Assembly (NCBI RefSeq): GCF_009905375.1
Contig: NC_133650.1
Coordinates: forward strand, 301,877,957 to 301,941,956
Source of the DNA: Apium graveolens
Taxonomy: Eukaryota; Streptophyta; Magnoliopsida; Apiales; Apiaceae
DNA length: 64,000 nt
Direction: 5' to 3'
Part shown: one piece after another, positions 22,762-34,687 of the stretch
Numbering within the stretch: the first letter of the stretch is position 1
How the letters are laid out: every line of letters begins with the position of its first letter
The notes under the pieces: model-generated
Told to the model about the DNA's origin: nothing
Databases searched by the model: none
Seen by the model: only the letters and a program-made list of their open reading frames with translations
Made by a program: the position numbers and the translations under genes

Positions 22762-22932
22762 GTGCAGGGAAACAGAAAGAATCTATGGTACTTGGATAGT
22801 GGTTGTTCAAGACACATGACTAGTGATTCTACCCTGCTCACAGAGTTCAAGGAGAGAGCTGGCCCATGTATTACTTTTGGAGATGACAGTAAGGGTTATA
22901 CTGTGGGATATGGCTTGATTTCAAAAGACAAT
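22762..22932 (+). pseudogene. Protease fragment of SIRE-like element 1
   Basis: LWYLDSGCSRHMT is the copia protease active-site region (DSG at about 22795-22803), followed by TFGDDSKGYTVGYGLISKDN. The frame is cut at 22932 by the opposing LTR. Confidence 0.85.
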
Positions 22933-24051
22933 TGTTATTCCCAGTGGACTAACAATGAGATTTATAGAAGGGGGGTTGAATGTAAATCTCAAAACTTTTT
23001 CAAGTTTTGAGTAGTTTCTAAGGCTAAGTGTTTTAGTGAGCTAATGTGTGTGAATGGCTTGAAGCTAATACAGACAGATATATATTCAAACACAAATGTA
23101 AAGAACACAAAGAACTTAAAAACTTTTCTGATGGATTTGTTGTTCCACCAGAGATGTGTTATTTCAGAAAATCTGTGATTCAAAGAATTAAATCACAGCT
23201 GCTTCCTAGTACAAACTAGATGATTTTCTCTCTGGATTTTTCTAAACAGCTCTGGAAAATTCACATCTAATTACTAGCTGCTACTTGGTTTATATATCAC
23301 CAAGTTTACAAGTTAAGACAAAACTGTAAAATACAATTAAAAAGGCTCTTCACATGTTTCTTCTTCATTTCTCTATCCAATGCAGTTTAGGCTTAGCTGT
23401 TAATCTTTGAATACTTTCTTGTTTGCACCAGAATGGAAATGCTGCATTTTCTTGATTCCTCCTAGAGGCTTCCACATTCCAGTTTGTCTCTGTCAACCCA
23501 TGTGCCTCTGTCAGCTTATGAATTGTCACTATCAACTGTTAATGAACTAAGTATCCGTTGAAGCTTTCATCCGTTGATGCCTTCATCCGTTGATGCCTTA
23601 TCCGTTGAGGCTTTATCTGTTGAAGCTTTATCCGTTGATGCGTTAGCAGTTGAAGTCTTTATCCGTTGAAGCACTTATCCGTTGATGGATATTATCCGTT
23701 GAAGCTTTAGAGACATCCGTTGAAGCTTTGTTTCTTATCCGTTGAAGGTCTTCAATATTAGTTGATACTTCTTCACTTATACAAAATTACAAGGCATGAA
23801 ATATTTACAATTAGCCCTCCTATTTGCATATCCACTAGTAGTCAACATGACTGATAATTTCCTACAACATCTAAGAATTACAACTTGAATCCAGAGAATG
23901 AAATGTGCTACAATACTAAACTTATTGCTAAGTAAAGCTACTCCTTCAACAGATAGCCAAGATGGTCTTATCTGTTGAGGCTACAAACACTAGATTTCTA
24001 CTTAAGTGTTTTGTATAACTTATCATCAAACTAATACACATATTCCTAACA
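22933..24051 (-). repeat. LTR of SIRE-like element 2
   Basis: 1119 bp on the minus strand, from TGTTAGGAATATGTG (24051) to GGGAATAACA (22933). The polypurine tract AGGGGGAGAT lies directly upstream at 24052-24061, so this is the 3' LTR. GTGATATATAAACCAAG (about 23305-23288) is the probable TATA region. Between 23543 and 23750 about eleven ATCCGTTGAAG-type units are packed into 200 bases. Confidence 0.85.
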
Positions 24052-24239
24052 ATCTCCCCCTATTTATGTCTACTAGAACTGTAGGCATAAATTTGGGTTT
24101 AGCTTGATGATAACAAAACACTTGACAAATATATTAACTGTAATAAAGCAGGAATTCAAAAGTGCTGCAAAAATGTGTATGCTGAGATGGAATTGAAGAA
24201 TTACATTGTTTCCAAGGGTGCTCCTTTAGCCTGAGCAGA

Positions 24240-26012
24240 TTAATTTCTTTTCCTTTGATCCCTTGTTTTCTTTCCTAGCCTCCTGTCATTCTCCTCTATT
24301 TGAAGTTGAAGTTGTCTGTAGAACTCAGCTTCATCTTCTTCATTGATGTCCAACTTAGATTGCATATCCTTGAGAGTTTTATTACTGGCAATCTTGAGCT
24401 GATCTTCAAGTCTGAAAAATCTTCTGACTCCTTTGTTGTCTCTGAACTCCATCAACCAATGAGGTGATTTGTGAACTGTAATTCCTCTTTCTTGAATGAG
24501 TAATGTTCTAGGCAAGGCATTGGGCTCCCACCAAGTTTTCCTATGTTGGCAATCTTGTTGAGAATCTCAGTCTTGGCAGTCCTGGTAAAGCCAGAATCCC
24601 TTTGTATGGCTGAGTAGACTCTAACCAAGGTAGAGTAGCCTTCATTCAGAATCCTGTAGAGAGGCCAAGTTCTTTCCCCACTTCCTTTGTATTTGAACAC
24701 TAGTCTTTCTGGTAGCTGTCTGTAGGCAGCTATTCCCCTTACTTCCTCCAGCTCATCCAGATAGAGTTCAATGTTTGAAAATTCTTTTATGTCACAAATG
24801 TGAACATAATCATCCTTAGAGGCTTGTGGCTTAGGCTTAGGCTTCTGAGTGAATTTGATTGAGGTTTTAGAAGGTGTTGATTTGATTCTTCTTTTCTGCT
24901 TCTTTGATGGTGGAGAAGAGGTTAAGAAGGTGGGCAATTTGATGGTGTCCCAATCAATTGGTTCCTCCTTAGGAATGATTGTTTCACCATGAATGTTTAT
25001 GAAGGGGTCAGGCACAATGGGTTCAGGAATAGAAGGTAGTGGTTTGGATTTTGATTGGGTTTCTTCAGTCTCATCTACCATCTTTCTCTTTGCATTGGCC
25101 TTCTTTCTATTCCCTTTCTGCCATTCCTCTCTTTCCTTACTTCTTTCTTCCATATCATTATCAACCATGTCCCCCATACCTTCATCTTCACTTTTGTCTT
25201 CAATTTCTTTCTTTTCTTCAGCTTGACTTGACTTTAGCTATTTTTCAAGCTTTGCTTGTGCTCTTTTGTCAGCCTTTAGCTTTTTGGCTTCTTTCTTCAA
25301 CCTTCTGGTTTCTTCCCTCTTGGCTGTTGAGAATTTGGGATGTCCTTGCATCACACAGATGCTCTTTCCCTCTCTAAAGATAATAGACATGTTCCTCCTT
25401 ACAACCACATCCATGGTCTCTTTGTGCTTTATGATACTTCCACCCAAAACCTTGTCTTCATCAGGCTTTGGAAGAGGAAAATCCACTTCTTTCATCTGAG
25501 CAAGGCTTAGAGGATTCTTTGTAGAGTCCTTATTGGATCTGTTGTTGGGTTTGAGAACCATAGGTTTCAGATTCTTGGAAGAAATCTCTCCAACCTTATT
25601 CCTCCTTACTGGCTTGAGCTCCATAATAATTGGTTCCACCTTTGTGCTATGCTTCACAGATTGTGATTTAGAAGTTGTAGAACCAAAAATTTGTTGCATC
25701 TTTTCATCAATTTTCCTCCTTTGCTCTTTGACTTGCAATTCAGTTGCTGCTATCTGGATTAGATCAATTCCATCAAGTTTCCTTTGATTTGAATAGTTGG
25801 AGAAGTGGTGATGGCAGGAACTAGCACTTGAGATATTTGAACTGTTGTTGATGGCTCTCCTTCCCCTTCCCTTTTATTCTCCCCCTTTTGTTATCATCAA
25901 GGGTAGGGGATATTTGAACTGCTGCTATCTGGATTAGTGTAAATGGCATATTACTTGGAGTTGCAGTAGTTGAGGTTGATTCTAAATGGTTTGAGTCGTA
26001 CAAGACCTTCAT
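24240..26012 (-). pseudogene. Post-pol ORF of SIRE-like element 2 (position of the SIRE env-like gene)
   Basis: Pieces at 26012-25821, 25738-25238, 25177-24452 and 24515-24240 read as one protein broken by a stop (25238) and frameshifts (near 24520 and between 25821 and 25738). It is highly basic and acidic in blocks (KKEAKKLKADKRAQAKLEK). A more globular part follows (YVHICDIKEFSNIELYLDEL, YRQLPERLVFKYKGSGERTW, GWP-like PLYRILNEGY), then a C-terminal coiled coil ending RDQRKRN. It lies just upstream of the polypurine tract, where SIRE1-type elements carry an extra ORF once compared with env. I see no signal peptide or transmembrane span, so an envelope role is not supported here. Confidence 0.7.
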
Positions 26013-26030
26013 AACCTCCAGATTTTAGGG

Positions 26031-26429
26031 TTTTTCTTCCTTTCAAACTAATTTGTCTATGTTAAAGAAATCAAATGACACTAATCTAATTTGTCCATGT
26101 GATATAAAAATTTAGAGAATATTACAATACAAAACTCTTCCTGTTTGGAAATTTCATTCTTGTCTTAGTTGCTGGCTGACATGTATAATAAACAAATAAA
26201 TATTACTATAAGAGTCACATATCCAACAAACACAAGAACCAAAATAGAAGGCCTTGTTTGCAATCATCACTATAACTTGGAAACAAACTTCCAAACTTAA
26301 TTGTCCTGCTTTAATAAAAAAATATTAATGAAACTTCTTTAGCATTTGATTAAACCCCTTGATCAGAACAATTAAAGATAATCTGTATTATTCACTCCAT
26401 TTCCTTGCAAAATTTTATAAACTTGAACT
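26031..26429 (+). promoter_or_regulatory. Upstream region of the U-box gene
   Basis: About 400 bases between the truncated SIRE-like element and the start codon of the U-box gene. AT-rich; no clear TATA box or other named element was identified, so its promoter role is by position only. Confidence 0.4.
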
Positions 26430-29400
26430 ATGGAGGATCAAGTAGAGAAAGTTTATGTAGCCATTGGGAATGATCTTGAAGATGGTCTTGGGACTTTGGA
26501 GTGGTTACTAAGAAAATGGCCACCTTATTCATTACACATAGTTATAATCTATTCAGATCATAGTAATATGGGAAAAGATCATCATGTATTAACACCATGT
26601 AAGTTGTTTTCTCTTGCTTCAAATTTGTTTACATGCTGTTTTATTGGATTTTTTATAAAGAGTACATGTATGTTTTTGCAGTTGGTAAGTTACCCAAGAG
26701 TCTGCTAAATGATGAAAAACTTGATGGCCTAAGGAAGTTTGAGATGGACAAAACACTATCAAAGTACATAGCATATTGTGCCAAGGTTGTTATATCACAC
26801 ATGTTCCTACAAAATAATTACACATGAGGTTTTTGATGATAGCTAGTGGCTTATATGATCACAGGTAAAGAAGCTTGAGATTCTTAATATCGATAAGTAT
26901 GATGAGCCCCTTCAAAACATCATTCTGGAATTGATTTCTGGTGTTCGTATAAGCAAATTGGTCATGGGATTTACTTTCTTGAAATCCTCGACATGGTATG
27001 CAACTTAATTGGTCTCTGTTGAATGTTTAAGGTAGATCAATTTTTTTATGGCCGGCTGATTAGTCCTCCTTTTCTTGCTCTTCAGGAGATCCAGGAATGA
27101 AATGACTGGACCGTTTTTCATTCAGCAGAAGAAGCCTGATTTTTGTGAGTTCTTTGTAATATATGGGGGGAGATCGGTTTTTTTGAGAGAGGAAGGTAAT
27201 GAAGGATTTATAGAGGATGATCAAGGAAACTTGGTGGCTAAGGTTGGTAAGAGAAGTAGTTTCAAAGGCTGGTTTGGTAAGATGTTTCAGGACAATTCTG
27301 GTACTGGAAAAAGTGCTCCATGTTCACCTTCACAACTCACAACCATTGATTTGACTAATCAGTGGGAAAAGTATGTGGAAGAGATTGAAACCTATATTAA
27401 TCAACTCTTGACATCAAATGAAGATGAACAAGATGGTGAAGTCGCAAACGGTATCCTTTATAACAATCTCAAAGAGGATCAAGACATAAAAGAAACAATG
27501 GTAATTCAATACTGTATTATTATTTTCAAAATTTTCTTCTCTGTTGGTTTCTGTAGAAAAAAAACTCCTGTTATTGCCTTTTCGAAACAATTGATGTCCT
27601 GAATACAACTGTCAAAATCAGAGTGCTGAAGAAAAAGTGGAAGCAATGAAAATGAAACTAGGAAGAGCTCAGGAAGCAATAAAGCTGTATAGAGGAGAAG
27701 CCGGAATCAGTGTAGAAAGACAGAAAAAAGCTGAATGGGCTATTTCTTTATGTATACAACAGGTATTGGATGAACAATATATATCAATAATCTCGATTAG
27801 TTATAAGACGACTTTTTTACCTTCAGGCTGAAGAGCTAGAGGCTCGAGCAAAGAGGGAGCTGGTAAACAGAACCAAACAAATGAAAGATTTAGACGCGAG
27901 AAAAGAGGAGCTGCATGAGATCAGAACTGAAGTTGTAGAAAGGAAAAGGCAGCTCACCTCGAAACTAGGACTCCAGGTCAAGCTCTCAAATAAATTAACA
28001 TCATCCGCTTCATCAATATCAAATCTAGAGGGCATACTACAAAATACAGCAACCAAAAACGCAGATGTTGTTCGAGAGATTGAAGTTCTTCGGAAACAAA
28101 GAGATATTATTCATCGCAGAATTGAGTTTTGTATAGAAAAAAATGCTGTTGCAAGTATGGATGACTTGAACTTTAACTACAAAGAATTTACACCCGAAGA
28201 AATCAGAGTGGCTACGGATAATTTCTCCCCACACTTTACATTGAAGAGTGGTGGTAAGTGCACAAATATGTACATGGGGCGCATCATTGCCACCACAGTG
28301 GCAATCAAGTCTATGTTGCACCTATCTATGGATGAAGAAACTTTTCGTACCAAGGTACATTATGACAATTATAAGTATGAGCCACAAGAGTCGGTAATAT
28401 CTCTTTCATGTCACCATGGATTAGTCGAAAAAATAAGATGAAAGAGCTTACAGGATATCTGATGACTACTGTACCTAGTTCATTGCCTATTCACTATTAT
28501 GTCTGTTATCAGCTCACACTTACTCTTCTATTGTCCTAGGTGAAACTGCTCTGTGAAGTTCGGCATCCTAATATTATCGCAGTGCTTGGAGTCTGCATGC
28601 AGCTACGATGCATTGTGTTTGAATACGTGTACAATGGCTGCCTAAGGGACACACTATTCTCCTCTTCAAGAAGCGGTAGTAAAACAAACCAGGGTCTAAA
28701 TTGGCATGCTAGAATCTGCATAGCAGCTGAGATTTGCTCAGGTCTAGCCTTTCTTCACCAGGCCCAGCCAAGGTCCATCTTTCATGGCAACTTGGACCCC
28801 TCCAAAATCCTACTTGATCGCAACAATGTTGCTAAAATACAGAGTTCAGGGCTGGTATACTGCACTAATGAGTTTGACTTCAAGTCAGATATCCAGGCTT
28901 TGGGAAATCTGATACTGCAGCTTTTAACAGGGAGAAACTGGGCCGGGCTTGTTGACGAGGATACCATACTGACGGACCAATTGGCCTTGGTTGCTCTATT
29001 GGATGAAACCACGGGAGACTGGCCTCTGGATATAGCTACTGAACTAGGCAGAATAGCAGTAAGGTGTTTGTCATCCGACAACGAAAATTATGGGGCAGGG
29101 ACAGCAATGGGAGAGCTAAATGAAGTGAGGAAATTGGCGGATGGTCTTCTGGAAAATGGAGGAGAATACGACAGGGCAACAACGGAGGAGTCTGGCACGA
29201 TACCAAGTGCATTCATTTGCCCCATATATCAGGTGCACAATGCAGCTTCAGTATATTGCTAAGAAAGTTACAAAGCTGAGAATGTTGCACGTAAAAAATA
29301 ATCGAAACCTACATATCAAAGCAATTGAATTTATCCAGATTCTTAAAGCTAGCTGTAATATTTTTGCAGGACATAATGAAGGAACCATACTTGGCAGCAG

Positions 29401-29567
29401 ATGGGTTTTCGTACGAGCTAGAAGCTATACAAGAGTGGTTAGGGACCGGTCATGATACGTCTCCGATGACAAACTTGCAGCTCAAGCACAAGCACCTTAC
29501 TCCTAATCACACTCTTCAGTTCCTAATCCAGGATTGGCATTGTAAAACTTCATTTCCTCCTGCATAA
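26430..29567 (+). CDS. PUB50: U-box E3 ligase-like protein with USP-like and pseudokinase domains (PUB50-like)
   Basis: Eight exons in one frame: 26430-26598, 26682-26785, 26865-26995, 27086-27500, 27622-27762, 27827-28354, 28540-29232 and 29370-29567; 792 residues, all introns GT-AG. Domains: a USP-like N-terminal part (residues 5-150, VYVAIGNDLEDGLGTLEWLL), a coiled coil (about 275-430), a kinase-like domain (about 440-690) and a C-terminal U-box (about 715-785, FICPIYQDIMKEPYLAADGFSYE). A U-box binds E2 ubiquitin-conjugating enzymes, so a ubiquitin-ligase role is expected. The kinase part keeps the VAIK lysine but has HGN instead of HRD and KIQSSGL instead of DFG, so it is probably inactive. 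Length and order match Arabidopsis PUB50. The exon 5 acceptor (27621) has a weak pyrimidine tract and is the least sure border. Confidence 0.9.
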
Positions 29568-30862
29568 AATTTTATCATTTTATGAGAATAACTATTTTTC
29601 TGGATTGGTGTTTATGCTCTAACTAGAGGCAAATTATAGTCACAAATTTAAAGTTCTCACTTTCTAAACCTCTGAAAATTTTCATAAATGTTATACATAA
29701 GCTTTCTATAGCTCCGACAACTTTAAATTATGACTAACTAATTTAAGTGCCCGTTTGTGAAATTTAAAAATAAGTAACTTACAACTTAAAATTAATAAAT
29801 GAATTATAAGTGATAAGTAAAAAAAGCTAAATTAAGTGTTTGGATAATTTTACTTATAAGTTATAAAAAAATTTTCTTAAATAAACTAAAATAAATAATT
29901 ATTAAATATAATTATCTAAATTGTTAAATTTTAAGTTAGATTAACATTTAATTTAATTTAACATTTAATTTGCAAGATCCAAATTTGGACCGATTTCGGT
30001 CCAAATTCACCCAATACTGGCCTAAATCTCGGTCCAAATTTTGACCGATGAATAGTGCCGATCTAAACCCTAAATCTCGGTCCAAATTTGGACCGAGATT
30101 AAAATAATAGTTTTTAATGTATTTCTTTTAGTTTATTACATAAAGTTTTGATTTCGTATATTTATAAATGCAATTAACTGATTTTAGGATATTATTATTA
30201 TTTATTTAAATAATAATTTAAATTAAAAAATATTTAAACATAATTAAATAAATATCATTGCATTTCTTGAATTGAAATTACGAATACATTCAAACATTAA
30301 AATAAAGATTACAACACATAAAACTTAATTCAAATCACGAATACATTCAAATATTAAAATAAAGATTACAACACATAAAACTTAATTTGAAACACAACAT
30401 ATTGCCCGTAACTATTAGAAATAAGGAGGCTCATATTGCGCTTCGAGATGCACTAATTGAGCATTTGTGAGAAGAATATACTAATTCTGAGAATTAGTAT
30501 TAGTTAACGATGTTTTAAGATTTAATTAATATTTGTACTTTTCTTATTTGAAATATTGTTTTATTAACGGTTTTATTATAAAAATTATAACTAAATGTGT
30601 TTACTATTTTTCATATATATTTGAAGTTTAATTAGAATTCTATTATTCATTTATTAACAATTTTAAAATAAAACAAGTAATTAATAATAATAATAAAATA
30701 TAAAGATAATATCTTATATCATACAAAAATAATATATTTATTATTATAAGACCTTAAAATAATTAAATAAACATTTTGAGATTTGGACCGAAATTTAGAC
30801 CAAACTGTTGGAGTTGGAGAGGGGTTCGGTCCAAATTTGGACCGAACTCTTGGAGTTGCTCT
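29568..30862. repeat. AT-rich intergenic DNA with a MITE-like segment and palindromes
   Basis: 29748-29960 begins AGTGCCCGTTTGTGAAATTT and has AAGTGTTTGGATAATTTT inside, a pattern common in plant hAT-type MITEs. From 29980 to 30100 and again at 30780-30850 the phrase CGGTCCAAATTTGGACCG occurs as perfect palindromes of 28 bp (30073-30100) and 24 bp (30824-30847). No gene is supported. Confidence 0.5.
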
Positions 30863-31136
30863 TAGACTTAATTTATTAGCAAAAAAATGGCTGATATATA
30901 AAGTTAAGCGCCCACATGACCAAACTTTAATAATTTTAACAATCGATTGCTTTACGTCAAAACTCACTAACAAACGTTAGCGGCGAGGGGTATAACAGGA
31001 TTAAAACATTGCAATAGCTATTTTCTGCACTATGGACCTGTATCTATATATTTTATCATATACAGAGAATTCCTAAACCTCAAGAAGATAATAAACACTC
31101 AAACTCTTACAAATTACTTGCTTTCAACAAAAAATC

Positions 31137-31310
31137 ATGGCATACAAGTATAATTGTTGAAATTGGGTCGTGGAAAGGATTGCGTGCACGAATGCAAATA
31201 TTGGTCGTAAGTTTGCTGGGTGTGGTCTAGGCAGTCGTGGCTGTGGTTTTTTGAGGTGGGTGGATGGGTGTGTAAGGTGTAGGAATTGGAAGTGGAGAGG
31301 GTGAAATTGG
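31137..31310 (+). pseudogene. GRF-type zinc-finger relic of MULE L
   Basis: From the ATG at 31137 the frame reads a GRF-like finger: NANIGRKFAGCGLGSRGCGF, then LRWVD, with the cysteine spacing and the R-F, C and W residues of this fold. A TGA at 31158 lies just after the first cysteine, where CGA would fit. GRF fingers are short nucleic-acid-binding domains found in DNA-repair proteins and in plant transposon ORFs. It points towards the transposase from the other end of the element. Confidence 0.55.
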
Positions 31311-31799
31311 AGGCTAGAAGATGGAAGATTGGCTTTCTATTTTTATTCTTGTTATTATGCTTTATGTTAGTTCGTAATGTGCCTCTGGTTGAAGATGTAC
31401 AACTAGATGTTTGAATAATGTTATTGCAGATGTGAATACTTGCTTTTGTTAATATGTAGTTATGTGCACTTTATCTATTCTAAAAGATAAACATAATATT
31501 AACACACAAAAGGCTTGATATCATTCCATTAGCATCATTCATAATTTCAGTCATATTACATATTGACCACAAAATAGCATATAGCAACATCTAGTGACAA
31601 GTTTTTAAGGCTTGGAGCCAAGCTATTACATACGCCAACAACCATACGACTTGCAAAAACAGTGTCTTAAAACTACACACCTACATCCCTAACCAAAAGC
31701 TCCAGTGCCATAAATATAATCACAAATATTAGATCTAAAAATAAAGTTTCTTGTCAAGGCCAACAAAATAACACAAAATAAAGATCAGGTCTCCCATGA

Positions 31800-33900
31800 A
31801 TTCATCTATTTCTCTTTGGAATTTCCTTCCTGGCCTGGTGAGGAAAGGCAGAGGTTGAGTTTGCTTGAGTGTCACCAGCTTGTCTGTCATTCTCGTGTTG
31901 ATGCATCATCTCGGGGATGGTATTTTGATGATATTGTTGCTACTATTTCTACATAGGATAAGGCATTTTAAGTAAGTTTGTGTATAAACCTAATATAATT
32001 AAGTCGATTTTAAGTAAGCTTTACCTTCTGTGCACATGTCCTTGAATTATGCCCTGGCTGATTGCATGTCACACAATTAGTCTTAGCAATGTTAGGCATT
32101 GTCCCTTGTTCTGCAGCTTTTTTAATGGCATCATTTTTATGTAATTAGAAGACAACAGACCATTAGGGTTGTTGAATTATAACCATATTAGGACCATATA
32201 TATGAATTACAAGATAATTACCTTGGCAGGACAAGTCCTAGTGTCTTGTCCTAATGTTATGAGCCCTTGCCTTACAGTGGGTACAATTAACAATTGTCCT
32301 TACCTTGCTCAATTTAGTGGCATTTTCAGGAATATCATTTCTGGTATTCCTCTTCTTTTTTTGTCTTCCTGCCGGTGTCTTCACAGCTGGAGGCAAAGGC
32401 CTTGACTCAGAGGCTTGTTCCCAAAATTCAGGACTCACAATTGGCTTCAGCAAATAGTTGTATAACTGTTTGAAAAAAAGTAGTTTAATTTAGCTGTTAG
32501 AGTGTAAAAAGGAAATTGTATATGTAGCAAAAAAAGGAAATTGTATACAAGAAAAGCTATCAATTACCTTCATGTACATGTCCATATTGTAGCATTCATG
32601 TATGTAATTCTCCCAAGGATCATTCTTAATGGCTATGCATGTGCAAGCATGATAGCAAGGAATCCCAGTCAGATTCCATTTTCTGCAAGTGCAAGTTTTT
32701 TTATCCAAATCAACAACTAGCTCATGGCCACCATCTGTATAAGTGACTAAGTATGTGATGCCTCCAGACCAGGACACAACACAATTACCAGTATACTGTA
32801 TTGATCTAGGACATTTAAAAGATAGGACAACAGTGTTATAAGAGGTAAGGATCTAGTTATTGTGTTAAGGAAATAATATAAAATGTTGATTACATTTACT
32901 TAATATTAATTTGAAATTTTAAATAAGAATAAAATTCTCATTTTCATCCCATTTATAGATTATGGTCTACATTGAGTGTATTCCATAATAGTAATCTTAA
33001 TTTTGAGCCAATAATACGCAAATAATTTTTCTAAATTTTTTTTTCTTAAATTATATAACAATTATTAAGAGTAAGTACAAATTTAAGATAAATTATTTTT
33101 ATGCAGGAAAGATACAAGATAGAGCCACATATTTGTCAAGTTTTTTAGTGCACTAGAGCATATCACATTGTCCCTGGCTGCTAATTTGTCTGATTTATGT
33201 AGCTCCCTAAACATGATGATAATAGGTAAGTCTGTGTACTTTTTGATACTGTTATTAAATACTTCACAGTGATTGTTAACAAACATATCACTATGAACAT
33301 GTGTTCTAAAAGCAACTCCTGTCTACTGTGTTTTGAATTTTGCAATGAGCCAGTCATGACATTTTGGTGCAATCTGTGAACATAATTGAACAAGTTACAA
33401 GCAACTAAAATTTAACAATAACACGTTACAAGCCAGTCAAGAAAATTGTATAAGGTACCTCCTTCATCCTGTTCATGTGGAGATTAAACTCCCAATCTGT
33501 TGATGCCCTAGCAGTTTTTCAAAAAAGTTGCCTTAATGTTATGCCCTTGAACACCTTATGCATATTTTGGTACAAATGCATAACACAGAATATGTGTTCT
33601 GCATTTGGTACTATGGCCTCCAAAGCATTTATAATACCCTGTCAAATAAGTACACACATATTAATATAGACATATTTATAGAAGTGCAAGGTAAAAAAAC
33701 TTACATATTTATGCACACACCTTCTGTCTATCAGAGATGAAGGTCCAATCAGCATCAACTGGGATCTTCAAGTCATGAGTCAGTAATTTCAAGAACCATG
33801 TTCAATTCAGTGGTTTCTGATTCAACCACAGCCCAATGGGGTACATGCCGTCATTGGCATCTACCCCAACTACAGCTAATAACTAGCCACCATAGGGGGG
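31800..33900 (-). pseudogene. MULE transposase relic (MuDR-type), element L
   Basis: Pieces of a MuDR-family transposase in order on the minus strand. First comes part of the DDE core: VVGVDANDGMYPIGLWLN and DWTFISDRQK (33870-33730), then GIINALEAIVPNAEHIFCVM (about 33640). The FVNNHCEVFNNSIKKYTDLP segment follows (33290-33215), then a SWIM zinc finger CTCRKWNLTGIPCYHAC (32700-32650). The basic C-terminal tail (32453-32238) and a CCHC knuckle CVTCNQPGHNSRTC (32085-32040) complete it. The N-terminus is missing and stops and intron-like gaps interrupt it. It would have catalysed cut-and-paste movement of the element. Confidence 0.75.
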
Positions 33901-34150
33901 AAATGAAGGGTTAGTTTAGGAGGGAGAGACAATAATAGAGGGGTTATATAAGTACAACGTTTAATTTTATATTTTTACCCCTGTCAGTACTTTAAAATGT
34001 GAAGTTATGTAACGTCTGTTAATGAGATTTGACGGAATACAATCGATTGTTAAAAAATTTAAGTCTAGTCATGCGGGCGCTTAATTTTATAAGTTATCCA
34101 TTTTGTGCTAAAAAATTATAACTCAGGCCATCATAGTGCAATTAAGTCTA

Positions 34151-34687
34151 TTAATTAAGTATGATTTAAATAAATAAATAAATAAAATAGAGAAATTATT
34201 AATTCTGAAATAAGTTGTTAATTAATTTTATGTGACTTAATTAAATAATAAATGGGAATTTCGGATTAGTATTAATTATAATTAGATTATAATTAGAAAA
34301 CTCATTCTTCTCTCTATATAAACTCTTTGAGGGCTGATTTATAGATAAGGATACATAGTTTACAAAATCCTAGTCGTTCAAGGAGAAAGAGGAAGAGAGG
34401 TAAAAGATGGAGTTTTTGGGTGGTAGTACACATCAATCTTTCAAGAAAAAGGTTCGTGTGGATATCGTAGAGTGTAATCGCGAGAACGGGATACGTGGTG
34501 ATTCAACAAGGTTTGGAACCCCATTAATCCTCCATTAATTAACTCTTAAAGTTTCTTTAAGTTAAAGATTCTTACTACAAATTAAACATCTATTTTCGCA
34601 TGGATCCTGCGTAGAGTTTCGATTTTATTCTGGTTTTAATTTAATTTTACATCGTTTCCGTTGTGTTTATGTGCTCGAAACCCTTCA
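34151..34687 (+). repeat. LTR-like fragment inserted at a MULE transposase
   Basis: CTCTATATAAACTC near 34313 is a strong TATA box. The segment ends CGTTTCCGTTGTGTTTATGTGCTCGAAACCCTTCA, which has the look of a plant LTR 3' end (CA at 34687). Transposase similarity starts on the next base. A short frame from ATG 34407 (MEFLGGSTHQSFKKKVRVDI) is followed by a possible donor. I read this as an LTR remnant, but a captured promoter plus first exon is an alternative. Confidence 0.35.

Larger units (their letters stand above)
19265..22932 (+). mobile_element. SIRE-like Ty1/copia element 1, truncated in protease
   Basis: Order: 5' LTR (19265-20290), tRNA-Met type primer site, gag with two zinc-knuckle regions, and the first part of the protease. 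The element stops at 22932, exactly where an opposing LTR begins. Integrase, RT, RNase H and the 3' LTR are missing. Long gag with a C-terminal extension and large LTRs place it with the SIRE/Maximus lineage. Stops and a frameshift in gag show it is inactive. Confidence 0.85.
22933..26030 (-). mobile_element. SIRE-like Ty1/copia element 2, 3' half only
   Basis: Minus-strand element made of a post-pol ORF (26012-24240), a polypurine tract and a full LTR (24051-22933). The whole 5' half, with LTR, gag and pol, is absent; the right boundary near 26030 is where recognisable element sequence fades. The LTR end lies against the protease of element 1. This element is related to, but clearly diverged from, element 1. 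Confidence 0.8.
30863..34150 (-). mobile_element. MuDR-like element (MULE) L, decayed
   Basis: Long terminal inverted repeats. The left end (30863-30985: TAGACTTAATT, AGTTAAGCGCCCACATGAC, TTTTAACAATCGATTG, ACGTCAA, ACGTTAG) pairs with the right end read in reverse (34150-33960: TAGACTTAATT, AATTAAGCGCCCGCATGAC, TTTTTAACAATCGATTG, CCGTCAA, ACGTTA). Relative to the right arm, the left arm lacks about 28 bases after the first 11. Between them are a GRF zinc-finger relic on the plus strand (31137-31310) and a transposase relic on the minus strand. No 9-bp target duplication is recognisable. Confidence 0.75.

Noticed and set aside
23543..23750. CRISPR array
   Set aside because: Short repeats are spaced by only about 8-20 bases, degenerate, inside a plant LTR; there are no spacers of constant length and no cas genes.
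24240..26012. A genuine envelope gene
   Set aside because: No signal peptide, cleavage site or membrane anchor is visible; only the position resembles SIRE env-like ORFs.
29325..29567. Separate small gene at the end of the U-box gene
   Set aside because: It is exon 8 of the same gene; the frame joins exon 7 in the middle of the U-box.
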